Source of the DNA: an uncultured Gammaproteobacteria bacterium | Lineage (GTDB): Bacteria > Pseudomonadota > Gammaproteobacteria > Arenicellales > JAANXG01 | Direction of reading: 5' to 3' | Assembly: GCA_947259175.1 (NCBI GenBank) | Contig: CAMYKW010000054.1 | Coordinates: 1-44,269, forward strand | DNA: 44,269 nt | Shown here: in pieces, positions 33,044 to 44,269 of the stretch | Numbering within the stretch: the first letter of the stretch is position 1 | Layout: the number at the start of each line of letters is the position of its first letter | Notes under the pieces: model-generated | Seen by the model: the letters and a program-made list of their open reading frames with translations, nothing else | The model's database searches: none | What the model was told of the DNA's origin: nothing | Translations under genes and position numbers: made by a program

Positions 33044-34225
33044 ATGAGTGACCGGTTTTCAATAGCAAGGCTTCCGCGCATCGAATTCGGTAGCGGCGCG
33101 ATCAGTGTGCTGCCGGACCTGGCGGCGCAATACGGGCGTCGCGTCCTGTTAGTCTCCGGCCAGCGATCGCTGACGGATAGCGAGACTTGGGCGGATTTGC
33201 GCGCGGGGCTGGCGACCAAGGGGCTCACGTTCGAGCACATCAAGGTCTCCGGTGAACCGTCTCCCGGCCAGGTCGACGATATCGTGCGAGCACATGCCGG
33301 GGAGGCCTTTGATGTGGTGACGGGGATCGGCGGTGGCAGCGTGTTGGATACCGCCAAGGCCATCGCCGGTTTACTAAGAGTGCGCCGATCGGTAATGGAT
33401 TACCTCGAGGGAGTCGGGCCGGAATTGCCCTATGAGGGCCCGGCATTGCCCTATATCGCCGCACCCACCACCGCGGGTACCGGCAGTGAGGCCACCAAGA
33501 ATGCAGTGCTCAGTGTTCGGGGTGAAGGCGGATTTAAAAAGTCTTTTCGGCACGATAAGCTGGTTGCACAATACGCGATCGTCGATCCCGATTTGTTGGC
33601 CTCATGCCCCGCCGATCTGATTGCGGCGGATGGTATGGACGCCCTGACACAACTCATTGAATCCTACGTATCGATTCGCGCCAACGCGTTTACGGATGCG
33701 TTGTGTATCAGTGGCATGCGTGCGGCACGCGACGGCTTGTTGCCTCTTTACCAGCACAACCATGCGGCGGCCCGTGAGAAAATGGCCTATGCGTCCATGA
33801 TCTCCGGCATTTGCCTGGCGCAAACCGGCCTCGGTTCGGTCCACGGATTGGCGTCTCCGCTGGGGGCGTTCTATCCGATCCCGCACGGCGTGGTATGCGG
33901 TACGTTGGTGGCGGCGGCGACAGAAACCAACATAAAGTCCATGTTGTCGCGTGATGCGGACAATCCGGCGCTGGCTAAATACGCTCGGATTGGCGAGCAA
34001 TTCAGCAATCAGCGTCACGCATCGCCTCAGATCGCGCGCGGCGCGCTGGTACGGCTGCTCAGTAAATGGACCGGGCAGTTGCGCCTGCCAAGGTTGCGCG
34101 AATACGGATTGACGAGTCAGGGGTTGGACCACGTGGTTGCGCATTCCCGGGGCAGCAGCATGAAGACCAACCCCATCGTATTAACCGACGCTGAGGTCAA
34201 GGCGATCCTCGAGGACCGGTTATAG
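33044..34225 (+). CDS. Iron-containing alcohol dehydrogenase family protein with altered metal site
   Basis: 393 aa from ATG at 33044; a TTG at 32993 is less likely. The NAD-binding loop GIGGGSVLDTAKAIAGLL and APTTAGTGSEATKNAVLS are typical of group III dehydrogenases. Of the four metal ligands known in FucO, Asp (about 199) and two His (about 267 and 281, in SVHGL and PHG) are kept, but the second, normally His in ALTHAIE, is Gln203 in ALTQLIE. The nearby catalytic His of MAH is Ser271. Activity with Fe may therefore be weak or use another metal. Substrate unknown. Confidence 0.88.
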   Translation: MSDRFSIARLPRIEFGSGAISVLPDLAAQYGRRVLLVSGQRSLTDSETWADLRAGLATKGLTFEHIKVSGEPSPGQVDDIVRAHAGEAFDVVTGIGGGSVLDTAKAIAGLLRVRRSVMDYLEGVGPELPYEGPALPYIAAPTTAGTGSEATKNAVLSVRGEGGFKKSFRHDKLVAQYAIVDPDLLASCPADLIAADGMDALTQLIESYVSIRANAFTDALCISGMRAARDGLLPLYQHNHAAAREKMAYASMISGICLAQTGLGSVHGLASPLGAFYPIPHGVVCGTLVAAATETNIKSMLSRDADNPALAKYARIGEQFSNQRHASPQIARGALVRLLSKWTGQLRLPRLREYGLTSQGLDHVVAHSRGSSMKTNPIVLTDAEVKAILEDRL

Positions 34226-34235
34226 CCGATTGACG

Positions 34236-34261
34236 TTGTGGGAGTGGCTTTCAGCCGCGAT
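34236..34261. repeat. REP-like short palindromic element
   Basis: The sequence GTGGGAGTGGCTTTCAGCC (34238-34256) followed by GCGAT closely resembles the GTGGGAGCGGCTTCAGCCGCGAT REP elements common in pseudomonads and other Gammaproteobacteria. It forms a GGCT/AGCC stem. It lies between the convergent ADH and rimO genes, a usual place for REPs. Confidence 0.55.
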
Positions 34262-34305
34262 AACGGTGGTATGGGATAGGTGAGTGTCCCTTCGGGCGAC
34301 GCCCG

Positions 34306-35652
34306 CTAAGGCAGGCTCGCGCGGTCGCCGGTATCGGTCAATGGCCGCGCCCAGAGGTCGTGTTCATCGGCGTCTTCAACAACCACTTCGATCATGTCGC
34401 CCGGCTGGAAACCGTCGTTTTGCAGATAAACGCAACCGTCGATGTCCGGGGCATCGGCGGCGCTTCGTGCGGTTGCCTGACCGCCGTCCACCTGGTCAAT
34501 GAGAACGGTTACTCGCCGGCCCACTTTTGTTGCCAGACGTGCGGCGCTGATCCTGGCCTGGGTTTGCATGAAGCGCTCGTAGCGTTGCCGTTTGATGTCG
34601 TCGCTTATTGTATTGGGCAAGGCGTTGGCGGGGGCGCCGTCCACCGGCGAATACTGAAAACACCCCACGCGATCCAGCTGAGCCTGCTCGAGGAAATCCA
34701 GCAGTTGTTCGAAGTCGTCGTCCGTCTCACCGGGAAATCCGACGATGAAGGTGCTGCGCAGGGTCAGATCGGGGCATTGCTCACGCCAGGATCGTATGCG
34801 GCGCAAGGTATCCTCGGTGGCTGCCGGACGTTTCATCGACTTGAGAATTTTCCGGCTGCCGTGTTGCAGCGGAATGTCGAGATAGGGAAGCAGCTTGCCG
34901 TCCGCCATCAAGGGAATGAGCTCGTCAACATGGGGATACGGATAGACGTAATGCAAACGTACCCACACACCTAACTTCGACAACGCCCGGCACAGGTCTG
35001 TCAAGCGTGTTTTGACCGGCCGGCCGTTCCAGAAACTGGTCGCGTATTTGATGTCGGTTCCATAGGCGCTGGTGTCTTGGGAGATAACCAATAATTCCTT
35101 GACCCCCGCCGAAACCAGACGCTCGGCTTCAGATAGCACGTCGCCCGCGGGCCGGCTGATTAACGCGCCGCGTAACGAGGGGATAATGCAGAATGTACAG
35201 CGGTGGTTGCAGCCCTCCGCGATTTTTACGTAGGCATAATGCCGCGGGGTCAGCTTGACCCCCTGGGGTGGGACCAGGCTGACAAAGGGATCGTGCCGTT
35301 CCGGGGCCGGAAGGTGCCGGTGGATTGCCGAGATCACCTGATCATAGGCGTGGGGTCCGGTGATCTCGAGTACTTGTGGCTGGCGCGCACGAATGTCGTC
35401 GGCGTGAACCCCGAGGCAACCGGTGACGATGACTTTGCCGTTTTGTTCGACGGCTTCACCGATCGCTTCGAGGGATTCCGCTTTCGCCTCATCAATAAAG
35501 CCGCAGGTGTTGACGACTACCAGATCGGCTTGCTCGTATGTCGGCGCGACATCGTAACCTTCGATGCGTAGTTGGGTCAGTATGCGTTCGGAGTCCACCA
35601 GTGCTTTGGGACAGCCCAGACTGACAAAGCCTATCTTTGGCGCAGGATTCAT
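34306..35652 (-). CDS. rimO: Ribosomal protein S12 methylthiotransferase RimO
   Basis: 448 aa from ATG at 35652. A radical-SAM enzyme that adds a methylthio group to Asp of ribosomal protein S12. It carries two 4Fe-4S clusters: the N-terminal Cys14, Cys50 and Cys79 (LGCPK, NTCGF, TGCLG), and the radical-SAM triplet Cys148-x3-Cys152-x2-Cys155 in [21 protein letters not shown] and FQYSPVDGA are typical, and a TRAM domain ends the protein. Length matches the E. coli enzyme (441 aa). Divergent from matB. Confidence 0.96.
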   Translation of the reverse strand: MNPAPKIGFVSLGCPKALVDSERILTQLRIEGYDVAPTYEQADLVVVNTCGFIDEAKAESLEAIGEAVEQNGKVIVTGCLGVHADDIRARQPQVLEITGPHAYDQVISAIHRHLPAPERHDPFVSLVPPQGVKLTPRHYAYVKIAEGCNHRCTFCIIPSLRGALISRPAGDVLSEAERLVSAGVKELLVISQDTSAYGTDIKYATSFWNGRPVKTRLTDLCRALSKLGVWVRLHYVYPYPHVDELIPLMADGKLLPYLDIPLQHGSRKILKSMKRPAATEDTLRRIRSWREQCPDLTLRSTFIVGFPGETDDDFEQLLDFLEQAQLDRVGCFQYSPVDGAPANALPNTISDDIKRQRYERFMQTQARISAARLATKVGRRVTVLIDQVDGGQATARSAADAPDIDGCVYLQNDGFQPGDMIEVVVEDADEHDLWARPLTDTGDRASLP

Positions 35653-35802
35653 GGCATCGCATTTTAGCAACGAATGGGCGTCATTCGCACCGCATGAATA
35701 TGCGTGTGTTCGATTGCCGGTGTTTGATATAGAATTTTCGTTCCGCCTGGTTCCAGCCTGGATGCCGTTATGAAAGTAAATTGCGGGTAATTTGTCTCGA
35801 AT

Positions 35803-37341
35803 ATGCGACGTTCAACAGAAGAAAATCTCTACGCCCTATTGCGAAAGCGCACGCTGCGAGATGCGGCGGATCTCGGTCTCGAGACCGCGGATGGGCGCGT
35901 CATTACCTACGCCGATCTGGACGACGGGTCGGCGCGAATAGCGCGGTTATTCGCGGAGCTTTCTTTGCAGCCGGGAGACCGGGTTATGGCTCAGGTGGAG
36001 AAATCACCGCAGGCGGTGATGCTGTATCTGGCGTGTCTAAGAGCAGGCATGGTGTACGTGCCGTTGAACACTGCATACACCGCAACCGAGCTCAGCTATT
36101 TTTTGTCCGACAGCGAGCCGCGGCTGGTTGTGTGCCGGCCAAACACGGCGACTGAGATAGAAGCCGCTGCGGCCCGCACCGGCGCCCCCCATGTATTGAC
36201 CCTGGACGCATCCGGCGAAGGTTCGTTGACGGCACGGGCGGCGACGCTGCCGCCCAATAACGATATTTTCGTCGCGAAACCCAGTGATGTTGGGGCGATA
36301 TTATATACATCCGGCACCACGGGCAGATCCAAGGGCGCGATGTTGACTCATGGAAATCTTTCCAGTAACGCGCTGACGCTGCATGACATCTGGGGTTGGG
36401 TCCCCGGTGACGTGTTGATACACGCTTTACCCATATTTCACGTGCATGGATTATTCGTGGCGCTGCACACGGCGATGCTGAACGCGAGCCGCATATTGTT
36501 CCTACCGCGCTTTGATGCCGACGAAATCATCGACCTGCTGCCCGGAGCCAGCGTGATGATGGGGGTGCCGACTTTCTATGCGCGTTTGTTGCGTCACCCT
36601 GGATTGACCCGTGATGCATGCCGCAACATGCGTTTATTCATCTCCGGCTCTGCACCTTTGCTGCGGGAGACGTTTGAATCCTTCGAGGCGCGTACCGGCC
36701 ATCGCATACTTGAACGATATGGCATGACCGAAGCCGGAATGATTACCTCGAACCCGCTCCATGGCGAGCGGCTCCCGGAGACTGTCGGTTTTCCACTGCC
36801 CGGGGTTGAGGCGAGGGTAGCCGATGGAAGCGGTAATGCGGTGGCCAACGGCGACGTGGGGGTGCTGGAGATCAAAGGCCCGAATGTGTTCCGGGGCTAC
36901 TGGCGGGCGCCGGACAAAACCAGAACCGAGTTTCGCGACGATGGATATTTCATCACCGGAGATCTGGTGCGCATGGACCAGGCCGGTCGTATTTCCATCG
37001 TCGGGCGCGCCAAGGATCTGATCATCTCCGGCGGCTATAACGTGTATCCCAAAGAGGTGGAGGGGTGTATCGACAGTCTCGATGGCATCGCGGAGTCCGC
37101 AGTCGTGGGTATCCCCCACCCGGATTTTGGTGAGGCCGTGATCGGTTATGTGGTGCTGCAGCCGAATGCCGACATCAGCGAGCAATCCATAAAGGACGCA
37201 TTGGCCGCATCGCTAGCGGGCTTCAAGATTCCCAAGAAATTGTTTTTTGTCGACGAGTTGCCGCGAAACGCAATGGGTAAGGTGCAAAAGAATGTGTTGC
37301 GGGAGCACAATGCCGATATTTTCCGTGACACCGCGAGCTGA
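35803..37341 (+). CDS. matB: Malonyl-CoA (or methylmalonyl-CoA) synthetase MatB
   Basis: 512 aa acyl-AMP-forming ligase. The ATP loop [13 protein letters not shown] (about 168-180), [40 protein letters not shown] (about 308-321) and the C-terminal [10 protein letters not shown] and [16 protein letters not shown] match rhizobial and Rhodopseudomonas MatB closely. It joins malonate or methylmalonate to CoA using ATP. It lies upstream of the methylmalonyl-CoA mutase and propionyl-CoA carboxylase genes on the same strand, which makes methylmalonate a plausible second substrate. Confidence 0.92.
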   Translation: MRRSTEENLYALLRKRTLRDAADLGLETADGRVITYADLDDGSARIARLFAELSLQPGDRVMAQVEKSPQAVMLYLACLRAGMVYVPLNTAYTATELSYFLSDSEPRLVVCRPNTATEIEAAAARTGAPHVLTLDASGEGSLTARAATLPPNNDIFVAKPSDVGAILYTSGTTGRSKGAMLTHGNLSSNALTLHDIWGWVPGDVLIHALPIFHVHGLFVALHTAMLNASRILFLPRFDADEIIDLLPGASVMMGVPTFYARLLRHPGLTRDACRNMRLFISGSAPLLRETFESFEARTGHRILERYGMTEAGMITSNPLHGERLPETVGFPLPGVEARVADGSGNAVANGDVGVLEIKGPNVFRGYWRAPDKTRTEFRDDGYFITGDLVRMDQAGRISIVGRAKDLIISGGYNVYPKEVEGCIDSLDGIAESAVVGIPHPDFGEAVIGYVVLQPNADISEQSIKDALAASLAGFKIPKKLFFVDELPRNAMGKVQKNVLREHNADIFRDTAS

Positions 37342-37745
37342 CGGGGCTACGCGAATATGACCCGTGCGACCAGTAACCAAGGGGAAAACCGGTCCGCAGC
37401 CATTACGATCAATGTTTGCATTGTGGCATTGATGGGTATCGCCCACATCGCCTCTTCGTAGTGCTTAAACCAGGGTTGTATCCAGCGATGAGCTTGCGGC
37501 AACGGTTGGGTCGCGAGCGTCGCGTCAAGCGTGCGATCCCCGGGCTTGAGCGGCCGCGGTCGAAGATTGCGGGCCCATCGGTGAAATTTTCCTCATGTTT
37601 TAAGGATGCCCCTACGACGACGCCCCCGTGAATTGCGTTATAATTCCCCGGAAGAATTTGGGGTTGCCGTCCGGCCCCGTTGACAGATGAGGGTTTTGGC
37701 TCGAACGGTTATAGTGCAAAAAGTGTCCAGCAAGGTCAGTTAATC
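37342..37745. other. 404-base intergenic region before the mutase operon
   Basis: It contains a TATAAT at 37639-37644 and a TTGACA at 37680-37685 without partners at consensus spacing. The promoter of the propionate operon is probably here but cannot be pinned down. No plausible gene is seen. Confidence 0.4.
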
Positions 37746-39899
37746 ATGGCAAAACACCCTAAGCATGCAGTGGCGGATTGGGCGGATCTGGCGGCCAGGG
37801 AACTGCGCGGCCGTAGCGCCGAGGATCTGGTCTGGGATACCCCGGAGGGTATCGCGGTCAAGCCGCTATATACCGCACAGGATCTCAAGGGCTTGGAGCA
37901 TCTAGACAGTCTCCCCGGATTTCCTCCATTCACCCGCGGACCGCGGGCGACCATGTATGCAGGCCGTCCCTGGACGGTGAGGCAATACGCCGGCTTTTCC
38001 ACCGCCGAGCAATCCAACGAGTTCTACCGTAAGAATCTTGCGGCCGGTCAAACCGGCCTCTCCGTGGCCTTCGATCTCGCTACGCATCGTGGCTACGATT
38101 CCGATCATCCGCGGGTGCTCGGCGATGTTGGCAAGGCCGGTGTCGCGATAGACACCGTCGAAGATATGAAGCTCTTGTTCGCCGGAATTCCGCTGGATCG
38201 AATGTCGGTGTCGATGACCATGAATGGCGCGGTGCTGCCGGTCATGGCGATGTACATCATCGCCGCGGAGGAACAAGGCGTAAGTCCGGACAAGCTCGCC
38301 GGCACACTACAGAACGACATCCTAAAGGAGTTCATGGTAAGGAATACCTATATCTATCCCCCGGAACCGTCGATGCGCATCGTCTCCGACATCATCGGCT
38401 ATACCGCGGGATACATGCCGAAGTTCAACTCGATTTCAATCTCCGGCTATCACATGCAGGAGGCCGGAGCTACCTGCGTCCAGGAATTGGCGTACACGCT
38501 CGCCGATGGGATCGAATATGTGCGCTCCGCGATCGCCACGGGCCTGGACGTCGATGCCTTTGCACCGCGGCTGTCGTTTTTCTTTGCCATCGGTATGAAC
38601 CTGTTCATGGAGGTCGCGAAACTGCGCGCGGCGAGATGGTTGTGGGCAACGCTCATGCGAGAGCTGTTTCAACCCAAAGACGATCGTTCACTGATGTTGC
38701 GCACACACTGCCAGACCTCGGGTGTGAGTCTTACCAGTCAGGATCCGTATAACAACATCATCCGCACGACAATCGAGGCTTTGGCCGCGGCATTGGGCGG
38801 CACCCAGTCGTTGCACACCAACTCGTTTGATGAGGCGTTGGCTTTGCCTACAGAATTTTCCGCCCACATCGCCCGCAATACGCAGTTGGTCCTGCAGGAG
38901 GAGACCGGCATCAACCAAGTCGTCGATCCATTAGCGGGCTCTTATTACCTGGAGAATCTGACCGCATCCTTGATCAGGGATGCCCGCGAACTGATCGATG
39001 AAGTGGAGGCGCTGGGTGGCATGACCAAGGCGGTGGAGTCGGGCATGCCGAAGCTGCGCATCGAGCAGGCGGCGGCATTGCGCCAGGCGCGTATCGATCG
39101 CGGTGAAGAAGTCATCGTAGGCGTCAACAAGTATCAACGCGAGGATGAGCCGCCGGTTGAGGTTCGCGACATCGACAACACCGCGGTGCGCGAAGCGCAA
39201 ATAAAACGGCTGCAAGAGGTTCGCCGGGGACGCGATGAGTCTCGTTGCCAAGCCGCCCTGGAGGCGCTCAAATCTGCAGCGGATACCAAATCGGGTAATC
39301 TGTTGTCGCTGGCAATCGACGCCGCACGGGCGCGCGCCAGCGTCGGTGAGATATCCGCGACGCTGGAAGCCGTGTATACCAGGCATCGACCGGAGATTCG
39401 TTCCATCAGCGGGGTGTATGGATCCGCTTACGCCGCCGACGAAGATTTCCACAACATCAAGCAGGAAGTGGCGGCGTTTGCCGAGGACGAGGGCCGCCGG
39501 CCGAGAATCCTGGTTGTAAAGATGGGGCAGGACGGCCACGACCGCGGCGCCAAGGTCATCGCCACCGCGTTCGCCGATATCGGTTTCGACGTCGACATCG
39601 GGCCGCTGTTCCAAACTCCGGAGGAGGCGGCGCGCCAGGCGATTGAGAACGACGTTCATGTCGTCGGGGTTTCTACGCAAGCCGCGGGACACAAGACACT
39701 GGTGCCGCAGCTCATCGAAGACCTGAAATCAAAAGGGGCGAAAGAAATTCTTGTTGTCTGCGGGGGAGTGATTCCACCCCAGGACCACGAATATCTGAAA
39801 AATCAGGGCGTCGCCGCGATTTACGGGCCGGGTACGAAGATACCTGACGCCGCCAAGGAAGTGCTTAGTCTCATACGTGGACATCGGGCGGCTGCTTAG
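37746..39899 (+). CDS. scpA: Methylmalonyl-CoA mutase (single-chain, B12-dependent)
   Basis: 717 aa from ATG at 37746; the TTG at 37680 is less likely. Rearranges (R)-methylmalonyl-CoA to succinyl-CoA. The N-terminal TIM barrel has [48 protein letters not shown] and [15 protein letters not shown]. The C-terminal cobalamin domain has DGHDRG (His598 is the lower cobalt ligand), then [18 protein letters not shown] and [11 protein letters not shown]. Both catalytic and B12 domains are on one chain, as in E. coli ScpA. Followed by pccB, pccA and meaB in one operon. Confidence 0.96.
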   Translation: MAKHPKHAVADWADLAARELRGRSAEDLVWDTPEGIAVKPLYTAQDLKGLEHLDSLPGFPPFTRGPRATMYAGRPWTVRQYAGFSTAEQSNEFYRKNLAAGQTGLSVAFDLATHRGYDSDHPRVLGDVGKAGVAIDTVEDMKLLFAGIPLDRMSVSMTMNGAVLPVMAMYIIAAEEQGVSPDKLAGTLQNDILKEFMVRNTYIYPPEPSMRIVSDIIGYTAGYMPKFNSISISGYHMQEAGATCVQELAYTLADGIEYVRSAIATGLDVDAFAPRLSFFFAIGMNLFMEVAKLRAARWLWATLMRELFQPKDDRSLMLRTHCQTSGVSLTSQDPYNNIIRTTIEALAAALGGTQSLHTNSFDEALALPTEFSAHIARNTQLVLQEETGINQVVDPLAGSYYLENLTASLIRDARELIDEVEALGGMTKAVESGMPKLRIEQAAALRQARIDRGEEVIVGVNKYQREDEPPVEVRDIDNTAVREAQIKRLQEVRRGRDESRCQAALEALKSAADTKSGNLLSLAIDAARARASVGEISATLEAVYTRHRPEIRSISGVYGSAYAADEDFHNIKQEVAAFAEDEGRRPRILVVKMGQDGHDRGAKVIATAFADIGFDVDIGPLFQTPEEAARQAIENDVHVVGVSTQAAGHKTLVPQLIEDLKSKGAKEILVVCGGVIPPQDHEYLKNQGVAAIYGPGTKIPDAAKEVLSLIRGHRAAA

Positions 39900-39988
39900 C
39901 CCGGCTCCGGACGTGGTAACCATAATGATGCCGCGCCTGCCGGTGAGTGGGCCGGCGCTACGAACATAATCAACACGGGGAGGAGCTC

Positions 39989-41521
39989 ATGCAGGACATT
40001 ATCGCGCAACTAAAGGAAAAGCGAACCGCCGCCCTGTTGGGCGGAGGTCAAAAGCGCATCGACGCGCAACATGAGAAGGGCAAGCTGACCGCGCGAGAGC
40101 GTATCGAGCTGCTGCTCGACGAAGGGAGTTTCGAAGAGTGGGACATGTTCGTGGAGCACCGTTGCGTCGACTTTGGCATGGCCGACAGTAAGATTCCCGG
40201 GGATGGGGTGGTCACGGGGTACGGAACTATAAACGGCCGGGTGGTATTCGTTTTCAGCCAGGACTTTACGGTGTTCGGGGGTTCATTGTCCGAGGCGCAC
40301 GCGGAGAAGATCTGCAAGATCATGGATCATGCAATGAAGGTCGGCGTTCCGGTGATTGGGCTCAACGATTCCGGCGGCGCGCGAATTCAAGAAGGCGTTG
40401 CCTCGCTGGGTGGGTATGCCGAGGTATTTCAACGCAATGTGATGGCATCCGGTGTAATCCCGCAAATTTCGGTGATCATGGGTCCGTGCGCCGGTGGTGC
40501 GGTGTATTCACCGGCGATGACCGACTTCATCTTCATGGTCAAGGATTCATCGTACATGTTCGTAACAGGTCCCGATGTTGTAAAGACCGTCACCCACGAG
40601 ACGGTAAGCGCCGAACAGCTCGGCGGTGCGGTCACCCATTCCACGGTTTCGGGTGTCTGCGACCGGGCGTTCGAAAATGACGTCAAAGCGCTGTTGATGG
40701 TGCGCCGCTTCATTAATTATCTCCCCGCCAACAACCGGGAAAAACCGCCTTACCGGCCGACGCCGGATCATGCCGACCGGCTTGAAATATCGTTGGATAC
40801 GCTGGTACCCGACAATCCCAACGTGCCCTACGACATGAAGGAATTGATATACAAAGTGGTTGACGACACTGATTTTTTCGAGATTCAGCCCGAGCACGCG
40901 CAGAACATCATCGTCGGTTTTGCGCGTATGGAGGGTAATCCGGTGGGTCTCGTCGCTAATCAGCCCTTGGTGTTGGCCGGTTGCCTGGATATCAAGTCAT
41001 CGATCAAGGCGGCCAGATTCGTTCGCTTCTGTGATGCCTTCAATATCCCGATCATCACGTTCGTGGATGTACCGGGTTTTCTGCCGGGCACGGCGCAGGA
41101 GTACGGCGGCATCATCAAACACGGAGCCAAGCTGTTGTACGCCTATGCCGAGACCACGGTTCCGAAGGTGACGATAATCACGCGTAAGGCTTATGGCGGT
41201 GCGTACGACGTGATGAGTTCCAAACACCTGCGCGGCGATGTCAACTTCGCCTGGGCCAGTGCCGAGATCGCGGTGATGGGTCCCAAGGGCGCGGTGGAGA
41301 TCATCTTCCGCAAGGATATCGCCGACGAGGAGAAGATCGCGGCGCACACCGAGGAGTATCGGCGCAAATTCGCCAATCCGTTTATCGCCGGACACCGCGG
41401 GTATATCGACGATGTCATTGCACCCCACGCGACACGCCAGCGAATCTGCCGCTCGCTTGCCATGTTGCGCGACAAGAAATTGGAAAATCCATGGCGCAAA
41501 CACGGCAATCTGCCGCTTTGA
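39989..41521 (+). CDS. pccB: Propionyl-CoA carboxylase beta (carboxyltransferase) subunit
   Basis: 510 aa from ATG at 39989, preceded by GGGGAGGAG at 5 bases; the earlier start at 39947 lacks this. Transfers carboxyl from biotin to propionyl-CoA, giving methylmalonyl-CoA. [20 protein letters not shown] and [18 protein letters not shown] form the acyl-CoA oxyanion site in the N-domain. [31 protein letters not shown] and [14 protein letters not shown] are the biotin-site motifs of the C-domain. The tail [23 protein letters not shown] is typical of PccB. Between the mutase and pccA. Confidence 0.95.
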   Translation: MQDIIAQLKEKRTAALLGGGQKRIDAQHEKGKLTARERIELLLDEGSFEEWDMFVEHRCVDFGMADSKIPGDGVVTGYGTINGRVVFVFSQDFTVFGGSLSEAHAEKICKIMDHAMKVGVPVIGLNDSGGARIQEGVASLGGYAEVFQRNVMASGVIPQISVIMGPCAGGAVYSPAMTDFIFMVKDSSYMFVTGPDVVKTVTHETVSAEQLGGAVTHSTVSGVCDRAFENDVKALLMVRRFINYLPANNREKPPYRPTPDHADRLEISLDTLVPDNPNVPYDMKELIYKVVDDTDFFEIQPEHAQNIIVGFARMEGNPVGLVANQPLVLAGCLDIKSSIKAARFVRFCDAFNIPIITFVDVPGFLPGTAQEYGGIIKHGAKLLYAYAETTVPKVTIITRKAYGGAYDVMSSKHLRGDVNFAWASAEIAVMGPKGAVEIIFRKDIADEEKIAAHTEEYRRKFANPFIAGHRGYIDDVIAPHATRQRICRSLAMLRDKKLENPWRKHGNLPL

Positions 41522-41564
41522 TGCCATACCCACGAGTCGTCAATAACAGTGATAAAAGGTTACG

Positions 41565-43550
41565 ATGTTTAAGAAAATCCTGGTTGCCAACCGCGGTGAG
41601 ATAGCCTGTCGGGTATTCAAGACGGCGCGAAAGATGGGTATCGACACGGTGGCCGTGTATTCCGATGCCGATCGCGGCGCCCTGCATACCCAAATGGCGA
41701 CTGAGTCGGTCCACATTGGCCCGCCGGCCAGTTCTGAAAGTTATCTGGTGGCGGAACGTATAATCCAGGCGTGCCGGGATACCGGCGCGCAGGCGGTGCA
41801 CCCCGGTTACGGGTTCCTGTCCGAAAACTCCGGGTTTGCCCGCGCCTTGGAGGCGCAAGGGATCGTATTTATTGGTCCCGGAACGGAAGCCATCGAGGCG
41901 ATGGGCGATAAGATTACGTCCAAGAAACTGGCTCTGGAAGCCGGTGTAAACACCATTCCGGGTTTCGCCGGTGTCATCGAGAATGCCGATCACGCGGTGG
42001 AGGTAGCCAAGGGAATTGGTTACCCGGTGATGCTGAAAGCGAGCGCCGGCGGCGGCGGCAAGGGGATGCGTGTTGCCTGGAATGACGACGAATGCCGCGA
42101 TGGCCTTCAAAGAGCCGCCAGCGAGGCCAAGTCCAGTTTCGGCGACGACCGCGTGTTCATCGAGAAGTTCATTGAGGAGCCGCGCCACATTGAGATACAG
42201 ATTATTGCTGATGGGCACGACAACATCGTGTACCTGGGAGAACGGGAGTGTTCGATCCAGCGCCGCCATCAGAAAGTGATTGAGGAGGCGCCGTCGCCGT
42301 TCGTTGACGAAGCCATGAGAAAGGCCATGGGTGAGCAGGCAGTAGCCCTGGCGCGCGCGGTGCACTATAAATCAGCGGGGACTGTTGAGTTCATTGTCGA
42401 TGCGGACAAGAACTTTTATTTCCTGGAGATGAATACCCGGCTACAGGTCGAGCATCCGATCACCGAGTTCGTCACCGGATTCGATTTGGTGGAACTGATG
42501 ATTCGGGTCGCCGACGGTGAAAAATTGCCGTTCACGCAGAATGAAATCAGCCTGAGAGGTTGGGCGATCGAGTGCCGGGTATACGCCGAGGATCCGTTTC
42601 GTAACTTTCTACCATCCACCGGCCGTCTGTTTCGATATGTGCCACCCGAGGAAAGCGACCACGTTCGCGTCGATACCGGCGTGTTCGAAGGCGGCGAGGT
42701 ATCGATGTATTACGATCCGATGATTGCCAAACTGGTCACACACGGCGCGACTCGCGACCAGGCGATTCAGCGGATGCGTGATGCCCTGGACCGCTATTAC
42801 ATCCGGGGCGTGTCGCACAATGTCAGCTTCCTGGCTGCTCTGATCGTTCATCCACGCTTCAACGAGGGCCGGCTGAGCACCAACATGATTGCCGAGGAGT
42901 ACCCGGACGGTTTTCATGCCGCTGACGTCCCCCACGAAGATCCGGCGATGATCATTGCCGTTGCCGCTTCGATCAATCGCCGCTATCGTGATCGTGCGGC
43001 TGAGATCACCGGTCAGATGCGCGGGCATGAACGACAAGTGCGTGACGGTTGGGTCGTGGTAATGGGTAATGAATACCATCACGTTACCGTACAGGCGACC
43101 GATGGCGGCCATGATGTCGAGTATAACGGCGAGGTGTTCACGGTGCGCAGCGATTGGCAGTTTGGACGGCCGCTGTTCGAAGGGACTTTCAACGGAGCCG
43201 AGCTGTGCATGCAGGTCGAGCGCCGCGATACGGCCTACAGGTTGTTTCACGGCGGTTCGGAGATCGAGGTGATGGTGCTGACCCCGCGCGTGGCCGAGTT
43301 GTGCCGGTACATGCCGGTTAAGAAACCGCCGGATATGTCGAAGTTCCTGTTGTCTCCCATGCCCGGGCTGTTGACTTCCCTCGCCGTCAAACCCGATCAG
43401 GAGGTGAAGGCGGGTGAGGAAATGGCCGTGGTTGAGGCCATGAAGATGGAAAATACCCTGCGCGCGGAGCGTGACGGCAAGGTGCTCACCATTCATGCAT
43501 GGCCGGGTGATACCCTGGCGGTCGATCAACCCATCGTCGAATTTGCATAA
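41565..43550 (+). CDS. pccA: Propionyl-CoA carboxylase alpha subunit (biotin carboxylase + BCCP)
   Basis: 661 aa. [23 protein letters not shown] opens the biotin carboxylase domain (1-445); [11 protein letters not shown] is the ATP-grasp glycine loop, and [19 protein letters not shown] and [14 protein letters not shown] complete the active site. A linker (BT) domain follows (about 480-590). The C-terminal biotinyl domain has [11 protein letters not shown] with biotinylated Lys627. Charges biotin with bicarbonate for PccB. An AAAAGG site lies 5 bases before the ATG. 43 bases after pccB. Confidence 0.95.
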   Translation: MFKKILVANRGEIACRVFKTARKMGIDTVAVYSDADRGALHTQMATESVHIGPPASSESYLVAERIIQACRDTGAQAVHPGYGFLSENSGFARALEAQGIVFIGPGTEAIEAMGDKITSKKLALEAGVNTIPGFAGVIENADHAVEVAKGIGYPVMLKASAGGGGKGMRVAWNDDECRDGLQRAASEAKSSFGDDRVFIEKFIEEPRHIEIQIIADGHDNIVYLGERECSIQRRHQKVIEEAPSPFVDEAMRKAMGEQAVALARAVHYKSAGTVEFIVDADKNFYFLEMNTRLQVEHPITEFVTGFDLVELMIRVADGEKLPFTQNEISLRGWAIECRVYAEDPFRNFLPSTGRLFRYVPPEESDHVRVDTGVFEGGEVSMYYDPMIAKLVTHGATRDQAIQRMRDALDRYYIRGVSHNVSFLAALIVHPRFNEGRLSTNMIAEEYPDGFHAADVPHEDPAMIIAVAASINRRYRDRAAEITGQMRGHERQVRDGWVVVMGNEYHHVTVQATDGGHDVEYNGEVFTVRSDWQFGRPLFEGTFNGAELCMQVERRDTAYRLFHGGSEIEVMVLTPRVAELCRYMPVKKPPDMSKFLLSPMPGLLTSLAVKPDQEVKAGEEMAVVEAMKMENTLRAERDGKVLTIHAWPGDTLAVDQPIVEFA

Positions 43551-43560
43551 GACTGCATCC

Positions 43561-44269
43561 GTGGATCCCGACGCCCTTGCGCACGCCGTCCGCAGCAGCG
43601 ATCGTCGGGCGCTCGCGCGGGCGATCACGTTAATCGAGTCAACGCGTACGGATCATCGCGCCGCCGCGGCAACACTGCTGAAACAACTCATGCCGTACAC
43701 CGGAGATTCCATTCGCATCGGCATCTCCGGCGTGCCCGGCGTCGGGAAGTCCACGTTTATCGAGGTGTTCGGCAATCTCGTCATCGATCAGGGTCATCGG
43801 GTGGCGGTGCTCGCAGTCGACCCGACTTCAGCGGTGAGCGGCGGATCGATCCTGGGGGACAAGACCCGGATGGAGACCCTGGCTCGCCGCCGTAGCGCTT
43901 TCATCCGCCCCTCACCCGCCGGTCGGACCCTCGGTGGGGTTGCCCGGCGCACCCGGGAGTCTATCCTGATCTGTGAGGCGGCCGATTTCGATGTGATCAT
44001 CGTGGAGACGGTGGGGGTCGGTCAGTCCGAGTCCGCGGTTGCCGATATGACCGACGTGTTCATCTTGATGTTGTTGCCCGTGGGCGGCGATGAACTGCAG
44101 GGGATCAAACGCGGCAATCTGGAATTGGCGGACATCGTCCTGGTCAACAAAGCCGACGGTGATTTGGCGGCGGCGGCGGAGCGTTCGGCCGCCGATTACG
44201 CCAATGCGTTACGATTTCTTACCTCGCGTTCCCCGGGTTGGCAGGTGCCGGTTAAGACGTGTTCCGCAC
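43561..44269 (+). CDS. meaB: Methylmalonyl-CoA mutase-associated GTPase MeaB (5' part)
   Basis: Cut by the window end after about 236 codons of an expected 310-330. The start GTG at 43561 lies 10 bases past the pccA stop. A G3E P-loop GTPase that protects and repairs the mutase cofactor. Seen motifs: P-loop GVPGVGKST (57-65), [17 protein letters not shown] (about 97-108), ETVGVGQSE (about 156-164) and NKAD (guanine specificity). Last gene seen of the mcm-pccB-pccA-meaB operon. Confidence 0.94.
   Translation, partial: MDPDALAHAVRSSDRRALARAITLIESTRTDHRAAAATLLKQLMPYTGDSIRIGISGVPGVGKSTFIEVFGNLVIDQGHRVAVLAVDPTSAVSGGSILGDKTRMETLARRRSAFIRPSPAGRTLGGVARRTRESILICEAADFDVIIVETVGVGQSESAVADMTDVFILMLLPVGGDELQGIKRGNLELADIVLVNKADGDLAAAAERSAADYANALRFLTSRSPGWQVPVKTCSA

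Noticed and set aside
37639-37685. TATAAT and TTGACA as one promoter for the mutase operon
   Set aside because: TTGACA lies downstream of TATAAT, and its own 17-base partner position has no -10; the two hexamers cannot form a promoter together.
41415-42365. Minus-strand frame of 316 codons across pccB/pccA
   Set aside because: It overlaps two well-supported plus-strand genes and has no domain content.

Overview
The window reads as chromosomal DNA of a gammaproteobacterium, probably free-living or marine. It is moderately GC-rich. The supporting genes are a YdbH-YnbE-YdbL outer-membrane lipid module, a Kbp/YgaU-type BON-LysM protein, RimO, SixA-type phosphatases, small DUF3775 and DUF3429 proteins, and a GcdH/MatB/PCC/MCM acyl-CoA set. 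No tRNA, rRNA, CRISPR array or transposase gene was seen. The window cuts a gene at each end.

Region 1 (1-11296, all minus strand) is the accessory and most unusual part. In transcription order it holds: a GAF-like/membrane-fusion (HlyD-type) hybrid; a multidomain membrane protein with a PqqD-like N-terminus, an M50 site-2-protease core and a C-terminal HlyD-type adaptor; a 345-base gap with two 100-bp palindrome-ended repeats; a short SecA-like ATPase that stops before the helical-wing, two-helix-finger and zinc-tail regions; a small periplasmic adaptor; and the 5' part (1279 codons) of a giant surface or secreted protein. That protein has an LEPR-XLL-type N-terminus, a DUF4347 domain and cadherin-like modules. 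I infer that the whole set is a dedicated export and maturation machine for the giant protein. This is the best candidate for an undescribed system here.

Region 2 (11.7-24.6 kb) is a mosaic of small housekeeping and metabolic transcription units: glutaryl-CoA dehydrogenase, a TrmH-type RNA methyltransferase, a DUF3775 gene behind a perfect FNR/ANR-type box at class-II spacing, a cysteine-rich small protein, a DUF3429 membrane protein, a 3-hydroxyisobutyrate-dehydrogenase-like enzyme, a coupled MBL hydrolase/sugar nucleotidyltransferase pair, a patatin-like lipoprotein, a flavin reductase, Kbp, an Ap4A-phosphorylase-like enzyme, SixA, an Ntn asparaginase and a phasin-like/helix-hairpin-helix fusion. 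A divergent intergenic region near 22.2 kb carries three consecutive perfect dyads.

Region 3 (24.7-35.7 kb) holds a beta-CASP RNA-processing-type hydrolase, the ydbH-ynbE-ydbL operon, a second SixA-like phosphatase, a periplasmic and a cytosolic MsrA, DUF488 and VOC proteins, an iron-ADH-family protein with altered metal ligands, and rimO.

Region 4 (35.8-44.3 kb, plus strand) is a propionate/methylmalonate block: matB, methylmalonyl-CoA mutase, propionyl-CoA carboxylase beta and alpha, and the mutase GTPase meaB (cut by the window end). Together these activate malonate or methylmalonate, carboxylate propionyl-CoA and feed succinyl-CoA to the TCA cycle.
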